Origin: Paludibacteraceae bacterium
GTDB lineage: Bacteria > Bacteroidota > Bacteroidia > Bacteroidales > Paludibacteraceae
NCBI GenBank assembly: GCA_017450435.1
Contig: JAFSTO010000075.1
Span: 54,829-118,828 of the forward strand
Direction: 5' to 3'
DNA length: 64,000 bases
Made by a program: the position numbers and the translations under genes. Below, one piece after another: positions 25,459-34,814 of the stretch. A model generated the notes under the pieces. It made no database searches. It saw only the letters and a list, made by a program, of their open reading frames with translations, and was not told the origin of the DNA. The stretch's first letter is position 1. The number at the start of each line of letters is the position of its first letter.

Positions 25459-25929
25459 ATGGCAAAGATTCGTAAATCAGAAAAACGGGAGATGCCGCAG
25501 CTTAACACGTCGTCTCTGCCTGACATTATCTTCATGTTGTTGTTCTTCTTTATGACAGTAACGTCAATGAAAGAGGTTACATACAAGGTTCAGATTAATA
25601 ATCCTCAGGCAACAGAGCTGACTAAGCTCGAGAAGAAATCTCTCCTTCGTTATATCTATGTAGGTACTCCTACACGTGAGTTGCAGAAGCAGTTCGGTGC
25701 AGAAACTCGTATTCAGCTTGACGATGCTTTTGCAGAAGTTAACGAGATTGAAGACTACATCGTAAACGAGCGCTCTGCTATGAAAGAGCAGGACCAGGGT
25801 TTCATGACAGTTGTTATCAAGGCAGACAAAGAGACACGTATGGGTGTTATATCCGACATCAAGCAGGCTCTTCGTCGTGCGTATGCACTGAAGATTTCAT
25901 ACGCTTCCACACCGAGAACCAACTACTAA
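25459..25929 (+). CDS. exbD: ExbD/TolR-family biopolymer transport protein (second copy)
   Basis: 156-residue ExbD paralogue with LPDIIFMLLFFFMTVTSMKE as its membrane helix and conserved Asp. The C-terminal TVVIKADKETRMGVISDIKQAL matches the family. Two different ExbD proteins with one ExbB suggest a hetero-oligomeric periplasmic part, as is usual in Bacteroidota. A terminator follows. Confidence 0.93.
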   Translation: MAKIRKSEKREMPQLNTSSLPDIIFMLLFFFMTVTSMKEVTYKVQINNPQATELTKLEKKSLLRYIYVGTPTRELQKQFGAETRIQLDDAFAEVNEIEDYIVNERSAMKEQDQGFMTVVIKADKETRMGVISDIKQALRRAYALKISYASTPRTNY

Positions 25930-25951
25930 ACCTGCGCGTTTACGCAGCATT

Positions 25952-25990
25952 AACGAGGCTGCCTGACATACGTTAGGCAGCCTCGTTTTA
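25952..25990 (+). terminator. Rho-independent terminator after the exb genes
   Basis: AACGAGGCTGCCT (25952-25964) pairs with AGGCAGCCTCGTT (25975-25987) and TTTTA follows. Ends the exb transcript. Confidence 0.9.
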
Positions 25991-26040
25991 TAAATTGGAT
26001 AATTTCTAAATAACTCATCCTTATTTAACAATCCGCTACT

Positions 26041-26382
26041 GTGTCTGTTTTATTCCCTAAGGTAAACAAAGCCCCTGAGTGGCATTGGCGTCCTATCTAT
26101 TACGACCCGAAGAAGGACGAGATGGACCGTAAACTGCGTGAACTGCAGCAGCGCCGCGCCGCAGAGGAGGAACACTCTGCAAAATCGAATTCATCCGACG
26201 AAGCCGTCTTGTCTGAAGATAAGATGCCGTCACGACCATATACACCAACCCTGCATCGTGGCTCGTTTCGTGAGTCGCATGAGGAGAACATGTCGCCTAT
26301 GCAGCGTGCTTCGCGACAATCGAAAGCTGCTTTCTGGATAGCTCTCCTTCTGATGCTCGCTTTTTTATATTGGTTGTTGTAA
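26041..26382 (+). CDS. Small protein with C-terminal membrane helix, function unknown
   Basis: 113-residue protein with a GTG start. It has a charged N-terminal part (WRPIYYDPKKDEMDRKLRELQQRR), a Ser/Asp/Glu-rich middle and one C-terminal helix (AAFWIALLLMLAFLYWLL), so it is probably tail-anchored with a cytoplasmic body. Similar small proteins with a YYDP motif occur in Bacteroidales, with no known function. It lies between the exb genes and mutL. Moderate confidence that it is expressed. Confidence 0.65.
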   Translation: MSVLFPKVNKAPEWHWRPIYYDPKKDEMDRKLRELQQRRAAEEEHSAKSNSSDEAVLSEDKMPSRPYTPTLHRGSFRESHEENMSPMQRASRQSKAAFWIALLLMLAFLYWLL

Positions 26383-26454
26383 CAATCTGTTTCGGGTGAC
26401 GGTGTTTCGTTTAAGACTCTGTTTGTTTTATTGATTATCCGTTTTATTATCGTT

Positions 26455-28332
26455 GTGGACGTTATTCATCTTTTACCTGATAGTGTAGCCAACCAGATTG
26501 CTGCGGGCGAGGTTATCCAGCGGCCGGCATCGTGTCTGAAAGAGTTGGTGGAGAACTCGCTTGATGCGGGTGCAACCACCGTGCAGGTTATCTTGTATGA
26601 TGCCGGCAGGACGATGATGCAGGTGGTGGATGATGGCAAAGGTATGACAGAGACCGATGCCCGAATGGCGTTTGAACGACATGCTACCTCTAAAATCCGC
26701 ACTGCCGATGACTTGTTCTCATTGCATACGATGGGGTTTAGAGGAGAGGCTTTAGCTTCGATATGTGCCGTGGCGCAGGTGGAACTGATGACAAGACGAG
26801 AGGAAGACGAGACGGGTACAAGGCTTGTTATTAACGGTTCGCAGGTGGAAGAGCAAGAGCCGTGTTCGTGCGCCAAGGGGACAAGTATAAAGGTGAAGAA
26901 CCTGTTTTTTAACGTACCTGCAAGACGGAGGTTTCTAAAAACAGATGCTACGGAGCTTAGAAATATCCTCAGCGAGTTCTACCGTATAGTGCTGGTTAAT
27001 CCGCAATGTCATTTCGTTCTCACTCACCAGGACGAGTTATTGACAGACCTTCCTTCGGGCAGTCTGAAGAGCCGTATAGAACAGGTGTTTGGTAGAGGAC
27101 ATCAAAAGCAGTTTACTGCCGGATTAGTGGATATAAGGTGTGAGACAGAATTGGTGAATATCTACGGTTATGTCGGTAAACCGGAGATTGCCTCTAAGCA
27201 GGCACAGCAGTATTTCTTTGTCAATAATCGCTTTATGCGTCACCCCTACTTCCACAAGGCGGTGATGACTGCCTATCAGGGAATGTTGCAGGCGGATATA
27301 CAACCACCATATTTTATTTATTTTGACATCAATCCTGAGGCGATAGACGTAAATATACACCCGACGAAGACCGAGATAAAGTTCGCTGATGAGCAGTCTG
27401 TTTGGCAGATACTGCTTGCGACTGTAAGAGAAGCTTTGGGTAAGTTCAACATCGTTCCATCGCTTGATTTCTCGGACAATTCGCAGCTTGATATACCTGT
27501 CGCTCGTATAGGGGCTTCTCCTGTCGAACAACCGCAATCTACTAATAACTCGGGTTATAACCCTTTCAATCAGCCATCTCGTTACACTCCTGACTGGTCT
27601 GGTGGCGGTTCCGGTCGTGACTCGTCCTCTGTTTGGTCGGAGCGACGTGACAGAACAGAGTCGCATGTGGCAGGTTGGCAATCGCTCTATCAGCCGCTCA
27701 CGGAAGAAAAGACTACAGTAGCGGAGAGTACATCGGCAGAGCATGTGGCATTGTTCGGTGTGGATATGTCGGAGTTGACACCACTGCAGGTTTCACAAAG
27801 ATTTATAGCATTATCTGTGCCGGAAGGACTATTACTCGTTGACCAGCATAGGGCACATGTTTGCGTGATGTTCAGCAAGATAAGCCTACTTCTAACCGAC
27901 CATCGTCTGCCTACTCAGCAGCTTCTTTTCCCTGAGGTGGTAGAACTGACAACAGACGAGATGCAGGTGATGCAGGAGGCTAAAAATGAGCTTGAGTGGT
28001 TCGGCTTCGAGTTGTCGCAGTTCAGTCCTACAGCGTTTTCCGTGGATGGCGTGCCTGCGTTGTTAGGCTCGGAGAACGTGACGGAGGTCATTAGGCATAT
28101 TCTTTTCAGTATCAGTGATGCCGGCATTTCGGCTCGCGAACAGTGGCGCAGACATATAGCATTGGTGTTAGCCGGTGATGTGGCTATTCCGGCGGGTCGA
28201 ACAATGAGCGTGGAAGAAATGAAGGACTTGCTGGGCAAGTTGTTTGCTATACCCGAGCACAATTATACACCTGACGGAAAGAGGGTGATGAATATTCTTT
28301 CCAACGAAGCAATGATGCGAATGTTACAATAA
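26455..28332 (+). CDS. mutL: DNA mismatch repair protein MutL
   Basis: Couples mismatch recognition by MutS to strand processing. The N-terminal GHKL ATPase has ELVENSLDAGAT, VVDDGKGM, GFRGEALASI and HPTKTEIKF. A Ser/Gly-rich linker (about 345-420) leads to the C-terminal dimerisation domain. The region reading LLVDQHRAHVCVMFSK lacks the second half of the DQHA(x)2E(x)4E endonuclease motif, and no CPHGRP is seen, so it may not nick DNA. The GTG at 26455 (giving MDVIHLLPD) fits the family start; a TTG at 26431 is possible. It is followed 9 nt later by a phosphoesterase gene. Confidence 0.95.
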   Translation: MDVIHLLPDSVANQIAAGEVIQRPASCLKELVENSLDAGATTVQVILYDAGRTMMQVVDDGKGMTETDARMAFERHATSKIRTADDLFSLHTMGFRGEALASICAVAQVELMTRREEDETGTRLVINGSQVEEQEPCSCAKGTSIKVKNLFFNVPARRRFLKTDATELRNILSEFYRIVLVNPQCHFVLTHQDELLTDLPSGSLKSRIEQVFGRGHQKQFTAGLVDIRCETELVNIYGYVGKPEIASKQAQQYFFVNNRFMRHPYFHKAVMTAYQGMLQADIQPPYFIYFDINPEAIDVNIHPTKTEIKFADEQSVWQILLATVREALGKFNIVPSLDFSDNSQLDIPVARIGASPVEQPQSTNNSGYNPFNQPSRYTPDWSGGGSGRDSSSVWSERRDRTESHVAGWQSLYQPLTEEKTTVAESTSAEHVALFGVDMSELTPLQVSQRFIALSVPEGLLLVDQHRAHVCVMFSKISLLLTDHRLPTQQLLFPEVVELTTDEMQVMQEAKNELEWFGFELSQFSPTAFSVDGVPALLGSENVTEVIRHILFSISDAGISAREQWRRHIALVLAGDVAIPAGRTMSVEEMKDLLGKLFAIPEHNYTPDGKRVMNILSNEAMMRMLQ

Positions 28333-28341
28333 CCAACTGAG

Positions 28342-29199
28342 ATGAAACGTTTTTTATATATATTTTTCTTAGCATGTCTGTTTTTTGGATGTGCTGCTCG
28401 ACGGGATAATGCCACTATTGTTATTCTTAGTACCACAGATACTCACTCTCAAGTAGAGCCGTTGGCTGCGGATGCCCCGCGTAATGCAGACATGGGCGGT
28501 TACGCCCGTCGGCTGGGATTGATTGAAAATGAACGAGAGAAATGTCCTAACCTGTTTCTTTTCGATTCCGGCGACTTCTCGCAAGGAACGCCGTATTTCA
28601 ATTTTTTCCGGGGAAGAGTGGAGATTGATGCTATGAACAGAATGGGGTATGATGCTGCTACATTAGGTAACCATGAGTTCGATAATGGTCTCGATACGTT
28701 GGCAATGTTGCTTCGTCTTGCCCGGTTTCCATTCGTGTGTGCCAATTACGATGTCAGCGGTACTCCGCTTGAAGGGTTGGTGAAGCCGTATGTGGTAATA
28801 GAACGTGGCGGTGTTCGTGTAGGAGTGTTCGGACTGGGGGTGGCTCCTGATGACCTTATATCTGCTAAGAACTTCGGCGGCATACGTTATCTCGAGCCGC
28901 TTGATTGTATCAACCGCACGGCAGCTCTGCTTCATGAGAAGGAAAAGTGTGACTTGGTGGTTTGCCTTAGCCACCTTGGCTCAACGGGTGAGGGCGTCAA
29001 AGGACATGAAGACGAGCGTGACATGACGCTTATTCCGCATACTCGTGGTGTGGATGTGTTCCTTGCCGGTCATTCGCACCAAGTGCTCAACGAACGACTA
29101 ACGAACGCAGACGGCAAGGAAGTGGTGTTGCTACAGTCCGGAAAGTCCGGTGTGTTCGTCGGAAAGTCGGTAATAGAGCTGAAAAAGCAAGCGCAATAA
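28342..29199 (+). CDS. 5'-nucleotidase-like metallophosphoesterase lipoprotein
   Basis: Calcineurin-type phosphoesterase exported as a lipoprotein (FFGCAA, Cys about 17). Metal-site motifs are TTDTHSQ, FDSGDFSQGTP, TLGNHEFDNG, and the paired histidines in CLSHLG and LAGHSHQV. The order is that of the UshA N-terminal domain. At 285 residues it lacks the C-terminal nucleotide-specificity domain of UshA, so the substrate may be another organophosphate. It is the last gene of the mutL unit. Confidence 0.9.
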   Translation: MKRFLYIFFLACLFFGCAARRDNATIVILSTTDTHSQVEPLAADAPRNADMGGYARRLGLIENEREKCPNLFLFDSGDFSQGTPYFNFFRGRVEIDAMNRMGYDAATLGNHEFDNGLDTLAMLLRLARFPFVCANYDVSGTPLEGLVKPYVVIERGGVRVGVFGLGVAPDDLISAKNFGGIRYLEPLDCINRTAALLHEKEKCDLVVCLSHLGSTGEGVKGHEDERDMTLIPHTRGVDVFLAGHSHQVLNERLTNADGKEVVLLQSGKSGVFVGKSVIELKKQAQ

Positions 29200-29229
29200 T
29201 TAACGATTGCAAATAATATATTAAATATC

Positions 29230-29260
29230 TTGCTATATTCACAAAAAAGCAGTATCTTTG
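29230..29260 (+). promoter_or_regulatory. Promoter of the nucleotide-metabolism operon
   Basis: TTG (29230-29232), 20 nt, TATCTTTG (29253-29260): Bacteroidota promoter form. The leader before the ATG at 29392 would be about 125 nt. Confidence 0.65.
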
Positions 29261-29391
29261 TGCTTTATTCGCTTTTTGTAGATTTTCTTATGCAAATTGA
29301 TATCGTCAAATGCTTGCATAAAGTTGTCTTATTGTAAGTATTAAATAGGAGTTATATTAAATCAAATAATACATTACTTCATTATTTTCTT

Positions 29392-31077
29392 ATGCACCAG
29401 AACAGCGACAACCTCATTCCCGTGTACTGCACCAACACCGGTGAGTACTACAACGTTCCTCGCGGTAGCAACCTTCTTGAGATTTACAAGGCGATAGGCG
29501 TCAAGCTTAAGTATCCCGTCGTAGCTGCGATGGTGAACTACAAGCTTGAGGACCTGGGGTACTACGTGTACAAGCCCAAGAACGTTGAGTTTGTCGATTG
29601 CAGTAGTCCGGCAGGTATGCGTTGCTATGTGCGTACGTTGTCTATGGTGCTGTCTGCTGCAATACATGAGTTGGTTGAAGGTGGTGACCTGCGTATAGAG
29701 CACCCTATATCCAAGGGGTATTACTGCAAGGTTCTGAAGGGTGAAGAGGAAGTGTCACTGACAGAAGAACAGGTGGCGCAAATCAAGCAGCGTATGCAGG
29801 ATATCATAAAAGCTGATATACCTATTGTGGCAGAGGAGAAACAGATGCAAGAGGTGATGAAACTCTTTGAGAACCGAGCGGACGGCGTGATGGGACTCTT
29901 CAAGACGTTCGGTGCACCGTATATGCGCTATTTTAGAATGGGCGACTATATTGACTATTATACGGACGTACTGATGCCGTCAACCGGATATCTGAATATC
30001 TTTGACCTTGAGCCTTATTTTGACGGAATGCTCCTCCGTATCCCTAATCGCGCTTGTCCGGACCATTTGGAGGATACTATTCATCAGGATAAGATGTTCG
30101 GTATTTTCAGCGAGTATGTAGGTTGGAATCATCTTCTGAAGATGTCGAACGTGGGGCAGCTCAATAGTATATGTAAGAGCAAGTCGGCGTTTGATATGAT
30201 TAAGCTGGCAGAGGCTCTGCATGAGAAGAAGGTGACTCAGATAGCCGATATGATTGCTAATCGTCCGGGTGGCAGACCGCAGTTCGTGCTTATCAGCGGA
30301 CCCTCATCGTCCGGCAAGACCACATTCTCAAAGCGTCTTACTATACAGCTTCTTGTCAACGGCATACAGCCTGTCGTTCTCTCAATGGACAACTATTTCG
30401 TCAACCGTGTCGATACACCTAAGGATGAGAACGGTGAGTACGACTTTGAACATATCAACGCTATTGACCTGCCGCTGTTCAGACAGCAACTGCAGGATCT
30501 TTTGGACGGCAAGGAAGTGTCGCTGCCAACCTTCAACTTCGAAGACGGTAAGCGTTACTTCCTCGGAAATAAGTTGAAGATTAGCAAGGATAACGTGATT
30601 ATTATCGAGGGAATACACGCTCTTAATCCGGATTTGATACCAAATATACCTCGCTCGGCAACGTTCAAGGTGTATGTGTCGGCACTTACTACTATCAATG
30701 TGGATAACCACAACTGGATACCCACAACCGACACACGGCTCATCCGCCGTATCGTTCGCGACTTCCGCTACCGTAATTACTCCGCTCGTGAGACAATAGC
30801 TCGCTATGAGAGCGTGATACGCGGTGAGGAGAAGTGGATTTATCCATTCCAAGAGAATGCAGATGTGATGTTCAACTCTGCTCTTATCTTCGAGTTGCCT
30901 GTTCTGAAACGTCATGCCGAGCCGATGCTTTCCGCTGTGCCTAAGTATTGTGCAGAGTATGCTGAAGCACATAGGTTGTTGAACTTCCTTTCGTACTTTG
31001 AATCAATAGCAGACAGGGAAATCCCGCCTACGTCTATGTTGCGCGAGTTTGTGGGTGGCTCTTCGTTCAGATACTAA
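29392..31077 (+). CDS. Uridine kinase-like nucleoside kinase with N-terminal TGS/ThrRS-like region
   Basis: The C-terminal half (about 285-480) is a P-loop kinase of the uridine kinase/phosphoribulokinase class: ISGPSSSGKTTFSKRL is the Walker A site, VVLSMDNYFVNR holds the catalytic Asp, and IIEGIHALNP follows. The N-terminal half resembles the TGS and second additional domain of threonyl-tRNA synthetase (IPVYCTNTGEYYNVPRGSNLLEIYKA; HPISKGYYCKV). This two-part layout is known in Bacteroidota and Firmicutes but its purpose is unclear. The 561-residue length is normal for this class. First gene of a six-gene operon for nucleotide metabolism. Confidence 0.9.
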   Translation: MHQNSDNLIPVYCTNTGEYYNVPRGSNLLEIYKAIGVKLKYPVVAAMVNYKLEDLGYYVYKPKNVEFVDCSSPAGMRCYVRTLSMVLSAAIHELVEGGDLRIEHPISKGYYCKVLKGEEEVSLTEEQVAQIKQRMQDIIKADIPIVAEEKQMQEVMKLFENRADGVMGLFKTFGAPYMRYFRMGDYIDYYTDVLMPSTGYLNIFDLEPYFDGMLLRIPNRACPDHLEDTIHQDKMFGIFSEYVGWNHLLKMSNVGQLNSICKSKSAFDMIKLAEALHEKKVTQIADMIANRPGGRPQFVLISGPSSSGKTTFSKRLTIQLLVNGIQPVVLSMDNYFVNRVDTPKDENGEYDFEHINAIDLPLFRQQLQDLLDGKEVSLPTFNFEDGKRYFLGNKLKISKDNVIIIEGIHALNPDLIPNIPRSATFKVYVSALTTINVDNHNWIPTTDTRLIRRIVRDFRYRNYSARETIARYESVIRGEEKWIYPFQENADVMFNSALIFELPVLKRHAEPMLSAVPKYCAEYAEAHRLLNFLSYFESIADREIPPTSMLREFVGGSSFRY

Positions 31078-31097
31078 TAAGAAACAAATTACCCGAG

Positions 31098-31559
31098 ATG
31101 GGTTGTTGTCAAATGAAAATGCGTAGATTTGTGATATTATTGAGTGCGATATTCGCAGTTATCGCTCTGCAAGCGCAGACTCGTGCGGATATCTATGCCG
31201 AGATGGAAGAGAACGTCACGTTCTACCAGGATTCTGCTATCACTCGTCTTTTGCAGGATTTATCGACCGGGGCAGAGCGAGAGTTGGTGCAGATACAAGG
31301 GTATCGTGTGCAGGTTTTTTCTTCCAATCGTCAGCGTAGCGCCAAGGATGAGGCTTTTGCGTTGGAGAAAAGGTTGCAAGACGCGCAGCTGCAAACGTCG
31401 GTATATGTTTTATATACACCCCCGTTCTGGAAGGTACGGTTAGGCGATTTCCGCACACAGGAGGAGGCTGTGATGCTGAAAGAGGAGATTTTGAGACGCC
31501 TGCCGGAGCTGCAGGGTGACACCTATGTTGTACGCGACAAGATTACAGTAACAAAATGA
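31098..31559 (+). CDS. Exported SPOR-domain protein
   Basis: 153 residues with a signal peptide ([20 protein letters not shown]; the second ATG at 31113 may be the true start). A SPOR domain spans about 70-150 ([46 protein letters not shown]). SPOR domains bind denuded peptidoglycan, so a periplasmic role at the cell wall or septum is expected. Its last 4 bases overlap the folE start (ATGA). Confidence 0.88.
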   Translation: MGCCQMKMRRFVILLSAIFAVIALQAQTRADIYAEMEENVTFYQDSAITRLLQDLSTGAERELVQIQGYRVQVFSSNRQRSAKDEAFALEKRLQDAQLQTSVYVLYTPPFWKVRLGDFRTQEEAVMLKEEILRRLPELQGDTYVVRDKITVTK

Positions 31560-32140
31560 ATTTGCAAGAGTTTCATTCAGACCCGACTCTTAGTGCAGAG
31601 CTTGAGCAACAGGTGCAGAGTGTTATAAACGCTTTAGGGGAGAATGTGCGTCGCCCGGGGCTGCAGCGCACGCCGCATCGTGTGGCAGAGGCTATGCAGT
31701 TCCTCACTAAAGGCTATCATGAAGACCCGGAGGCTATTCTGCGCTCGGCATTGTTTGAGGAGGATTACAACCAGATGGTTGTGGTGAAAGATATAGAGTT
31801 CTATTCGCTCTGTGAGCACCACATGTTACCATTCTTCGGAAAGGCTCATGTGGCGTATATACCTAATGGTAAGATAACAGGACTTTCGAAGATTGCTCGT
31901 GTGGTGGATGTTTTCGCCCGTCGCTTGCAAGTACAGGAGCGTATGACAACACAAATCAAAGATTGCATTCAGCAGACGCTCAACCCGCTCGGGGTGATAG
32001 TAGTGGTGGAGGCAGAGCACCTGTGTATGCAGATGCGCGGAGTGCAGAAGCAGCATTCGCTCACCGTCACGTCTGATTTTACAGGGGTGTTTAACCAGGC
32101 CCGTACACGTGACGAGTTCATGAGTCTGATAAAGGGCTGA
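31556..32140 (+). CDS. folE: GTP cyclohydrolase I
   Basis: First enzyme of folate synthesis, converting GTP to dihydroneopterin triphosphate. The 194-residue protein contains [10 protein letters not shown], the zinc-site [18 protein letters not shown], the [20 protein letters not shown] region and [11 protein letters not shown] with the remaining Cys ligand. The overlap with the SPOR gene implies coupled translation. Confidence 0.97.
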   Translation: MNLQEFHSDPTLSAELEQQVQSVINALGENVRRPGLQRTPHRVAEAMQFLTKGYHEDPEAILRSALFEEDYNQMVVVKDIEFYSLCEHHMLPFFGKAHVAYIPNGKITGLSKIARVVDVFARRLQVQERMTTQIKDCIQQTLNPLGVIVVVEAEHLCMQMRGVQKQHSLTVTSDFTGVFNQARTRDEFMSLIKG

Positions 32141-32170
32141 CCGTTTGACACTTTTTAAAACTATAACACT

Positions 32171-32722
32171 ATGAATAGTAACAAAGAATTGCAGGTTGGC
32201 GGCCTTACTTTCGTTCCTTTTATCACGGAGGATATGATATCGGCGCGTGTGGCTGAATTAGCAGCAGAGATTGAGAAAGAATATGAAGGCAGTAACCCGT
32301 TGTATGTGGTTATTCTCAACGGCTCGTTTATGTTTGCTTCGGACTTTTTGCGTCAACTGAGTGGCGCTGTGGATACACAGTTTGTGCGTCTTGCGTCGTA
32401 TAATAATACTGAAAGTACCGGTAAGGTAAGACAGATTATAGGACTTGCTGATACTGAGATTGAAGGACGTGAGATAGTGGTGATAGAAGACATAGTTGAC
32501 ACCGGCACCACAATGCACTACCTTGTGCCGGACCTCTTCAATAAAGGAGCAGAGTCAGTGGAGTTGTGCTCACTGCTGTTTAAGCCTGACAAACTGCAGT
32601 TTACTGACGCAACACCCAAGTATGCAGGTTTCGTTATTCCGAATAAGTTCGTACTCGGATACGGACTTGACTACAATGGAGCAGGGAGAAACTTAAAAGA
32701 AATCTATAAACTTAAATCATAA
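32171..32722 (+). CDS. hpt: Hypoxanthine phosphoribosyltransferase
   Basis: Purine salvage enzyme. The PRPP-binding motif is VVIEDIVDTGTTMHYL, and the flexible loop region and the C-terminal FVIPNKFVLGYGLDYN match bacterial HPRT. 183 residues, normal length. It lies between folE and adk in the nucleotide operon. Confidence 0.96.
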   Translation: MNSNKELQVGGLTFVPFITEDMISARVAELAAEIEKEYEGSNPLYVVILNGSFMFASDFLRQLSGAVDTQFVRLASYNNTESTGKVRQIIGLADTEIEGREIVVIEDIVDTGTTMHYLVPDLFNKGAESVELCSLLFKPDKLQFTDATPKYAGFVIPNKFVLGYGLDYNGAGRNLKEIYKLKS

Positions 32723-32765
32723 ATAGTACTTGTATAGTACACTTTGTAAAAATTAGTCTGTTTTT

Positions 32766-33344
32766 ATGCGTAACATTATTCTTTGCGGTGCCCCGGGATG
32801 TGGTAAGGGGACGCAGTCAGAATTTATAGTGGAGAAGTATGGCCTGACCCACCTCTCCACGGGTGACATCATGCGTGCTGAGGTTAAGTCAGGCAGCGAA
32901 CTCGGCAAGTTGATTTTTTCTTACACCGGTGTCGGGCACCTTGTTCCGGATGATGTGACTATTCGTCTGTTGGAGCAACATCTTGATTCGCTACCTAAAG
33001 ACACTAAAGGGGTTATCTTCGATGGTTTCCCGCGCACCTTGGCGCAAGCCAAGGAGTTAGAGAGTCTGATGGACCGTCGTCCGGATGACTCAACAGCTGT
33101 TTTGATTGATATCAACGTTCCTGAGGATGAGATTATCCGTCGTCTTATAGAACGTGGAAAGACGTCCGGCAGAGCTGACGACAACCTCGAAACAATAAAA
33201 GAACGTTTGGAAGTTTATCACGACCAGACACGTCCGGTTGACGCGTATTACGACTCGCTCGGCAAGTACGCACGCATCAACGGACTCGGCACCATACCGG
33301 AGATTTTCTCACGTATATGCGAGGTACTTGATAAACTGTATTAA
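32766..33344 (+). CDS. adk: Adenylate kinase
   Basis: Interconverts AMP, ADP and ATP. The P-loop is GAPGCGKGTQ, the AMP site THLSTGDIMRAEV, and FDGFPRTLAQAKEL is diagnostic. At 192 residues with a short LID (GKTSGRADDNLETI) and no zinc cysteines it is the short form common in Bacteroidota. Confidence 0.97.
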   Translation: MRNIILCGAPGCGKGTQSEFIVEKYGLTHLSTGDIMRAEVKSGSELGKLIFSYTGVGHLVPDDVTIRLLEQHLDSLPKDTKGVIFDGFPRTLAQAKELESLMDRRPDDSTAVLIDINVPEDEIIRRLIERGKTSGRADDNLETIKERLEVYHDQTRPVDAYYDSLGKYARINGLGTIPEIFSRICEVLDKLY

Positions 33345-33382
33345 ATAAATCGTACATCGTACATCTATAAATCGTAAATTCT

Positions 33383-34639
33383 GTGACAAACTTCATCGAC
33401 TACGTTAAGCTCTATTGTCGTTCAGGCAAGGGTGGGGCAGGCAGCAGCCATTTCCATCGTGCGAAGTATGTCCCTAAGGGAGGTCCTGACGGAGGTGATG
33501 GCGGCCGTGGAGGACATGTCATTCTGCGTGGCAACAGGAACCTTTGGACACTACTCCACCTCAAGTATCAGAAACACGTCATGGCGGGCGATGGCGGTCA
33601 TGGAGGCGAGTCACGCTCCTTCGGTAAGGATGGTGAGGACAAGGTGATAGAGGTGCCTTGCGGTACTGTTGTTTATGATGCCGAAACTGGCGAGTTTATT
33701 TGTGAGGTGAAGAACCACAAGCAGGAGATTGTTCTTCTGCGCGGCGGTAGAGGCGGACTGGGTAATTGGCATTTCCGCACAGCTACCAACCAAGCACCTC
33801 GTTATGCGCAACCCGGTGAGGAACGGCAAGAGCGTTCGGTAATTCTGCAACTAAAGGTGTTGGCTGATGTCGGATTGGTGGGATTCCCTAATGCCGGTAA
33901 ATCCACGCTACTATCTGTAGTGTCTGCCGCTAAGCCGGAGATTGCCGACTATCCGTTCACTACGTTGACACCGCAACTTGGTATAGTGCGTTATCACGAC
34001 GACCGCTCGTTCTGTATGGCAGACATACCGGGAATTATTGAGGGAGCTGCAGAGGGCAAAGGTCTCGGACTCCGCTTTCTTCGACATATAGAGCGTAATT
34101 CGGTGCTCCTTTTCCTTGTACCGGCTACTACCTACGATCTTGAGGGCGGTATAGGCACGCCTGAGGCTGTTCTTCGGGAATACGAGATACTGTTGGACGA
34201 GCTTCGCAAGTATAATCCGCAGTTGCTAACTAAGGCACGTATCCTTGCTGTTTCCAAGTGCGATACTATGGAGCAGGCAGCGTTGTCGTCACTTCGTCAG
34301 TGGTTCGATACAAATCCGTTATATAACCCTGATGCTGCGGCGTTAGCGCCAGAGTGGCATAATGACGAGGAGGAAGATGCCGGCAAGGTGCCTGTGTGTT
34401 TCTTCTCATCACTCGCTCATCAGGGATTGGACGAACTGAAAGACGTCATCTGGCGCGAACTGAATAAGGAGTGCAATCAGGTGATTGAGATTTCTCATTC
34501 GCCGATAGATGTGGTAAAGATTGAACGTGAGGAAGAACCTTCCTCTACAGAGGAAGATGAACCGCATACTATCTACATGAATGAGGTGGACGAGGAGTGG
34601 GATCTCTCTAAGTACAAGGGTATAGGTTGGGACGAATAA
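33383..34639 (+). CDS. obgE: Obg-family GTPase (ribosome assembly)
   Basis: GTPase for 50S maturation and stress response. It starts with GTG, giving [18 protein letters not shown]. The glycine-rich Obg domain (about 1-160) is followed by the G domain with [11 protein letters not shown], the DIPGIIEGA switch and the KCDT specificity motif. The tail (about 355-418) is acidic and unlike E. coli ObgE, as in other Bacteroidota. Last gene of the operon, with a terminator 106 nt downstream. Confidence 0.96.
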   Translation: MTNFIDYVKLYCRSGKGGAGSSHFHRAKYVPKGGPDGGDGGRGGHVILRGNRNLWTLLHLKYQKHVMAGDGGHGGESRSFGKDGEDKVIEVPCGTVVYDAETGEFICEVKNHKQEIVLLRGGRGGLGNWHFRTATNQAPRYAQPGEERQERSVILQLKVLADVGLVGFPNAGKSTLLSVVSAAKPEIADYPFTTLTPQLGIVRYHDDRSFCMADIPGIIEGAAEGKGLGLRFLRHIERNSVLLFLVPATTYDLEGGIGTPEAVLREYEILLDELRKYNPQLLTKARILAVSKCDTMEQAALSSLRQWFDTNPLYNPDAAALAPEWHNDEEEDAGKVPVCFFSSLAHQGLDELKDVIWRELNKECNQVIEISHSPIDVVKIEREEEPSSTEEDEPHTIYMNEVDEEWDLSKYKGIGWDE

Positions 34640-34744
34640 ATGTGAAGTAGACAAGGCGTTCCTCAAAAATGAGATATTGAGAGCTTAGGCTATTGATATA
34701 TTTTTACCAAGGGTGAGAGTTAATCCTAAATTACGAAACATAAT

Positions 34745-34775
34745 AAAAGACGGTCAAAAGCATGACCGTCTTTTT
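34745..34775 (+). terminator. Rho-independent terminator after obgE
   Basis: AAAAGACGGTCA pairs with TGACCGTCTTTT, with AAAGCA as loop and a T-run. It may also end the convergent minus-strand transcript of the lipoprotein gene. Confidence 0.9.
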
Positions 34776-34814
34776 CGTTTCTTTTTGTTGATGCGAACAA
34801 CTCCTTATATTCAA

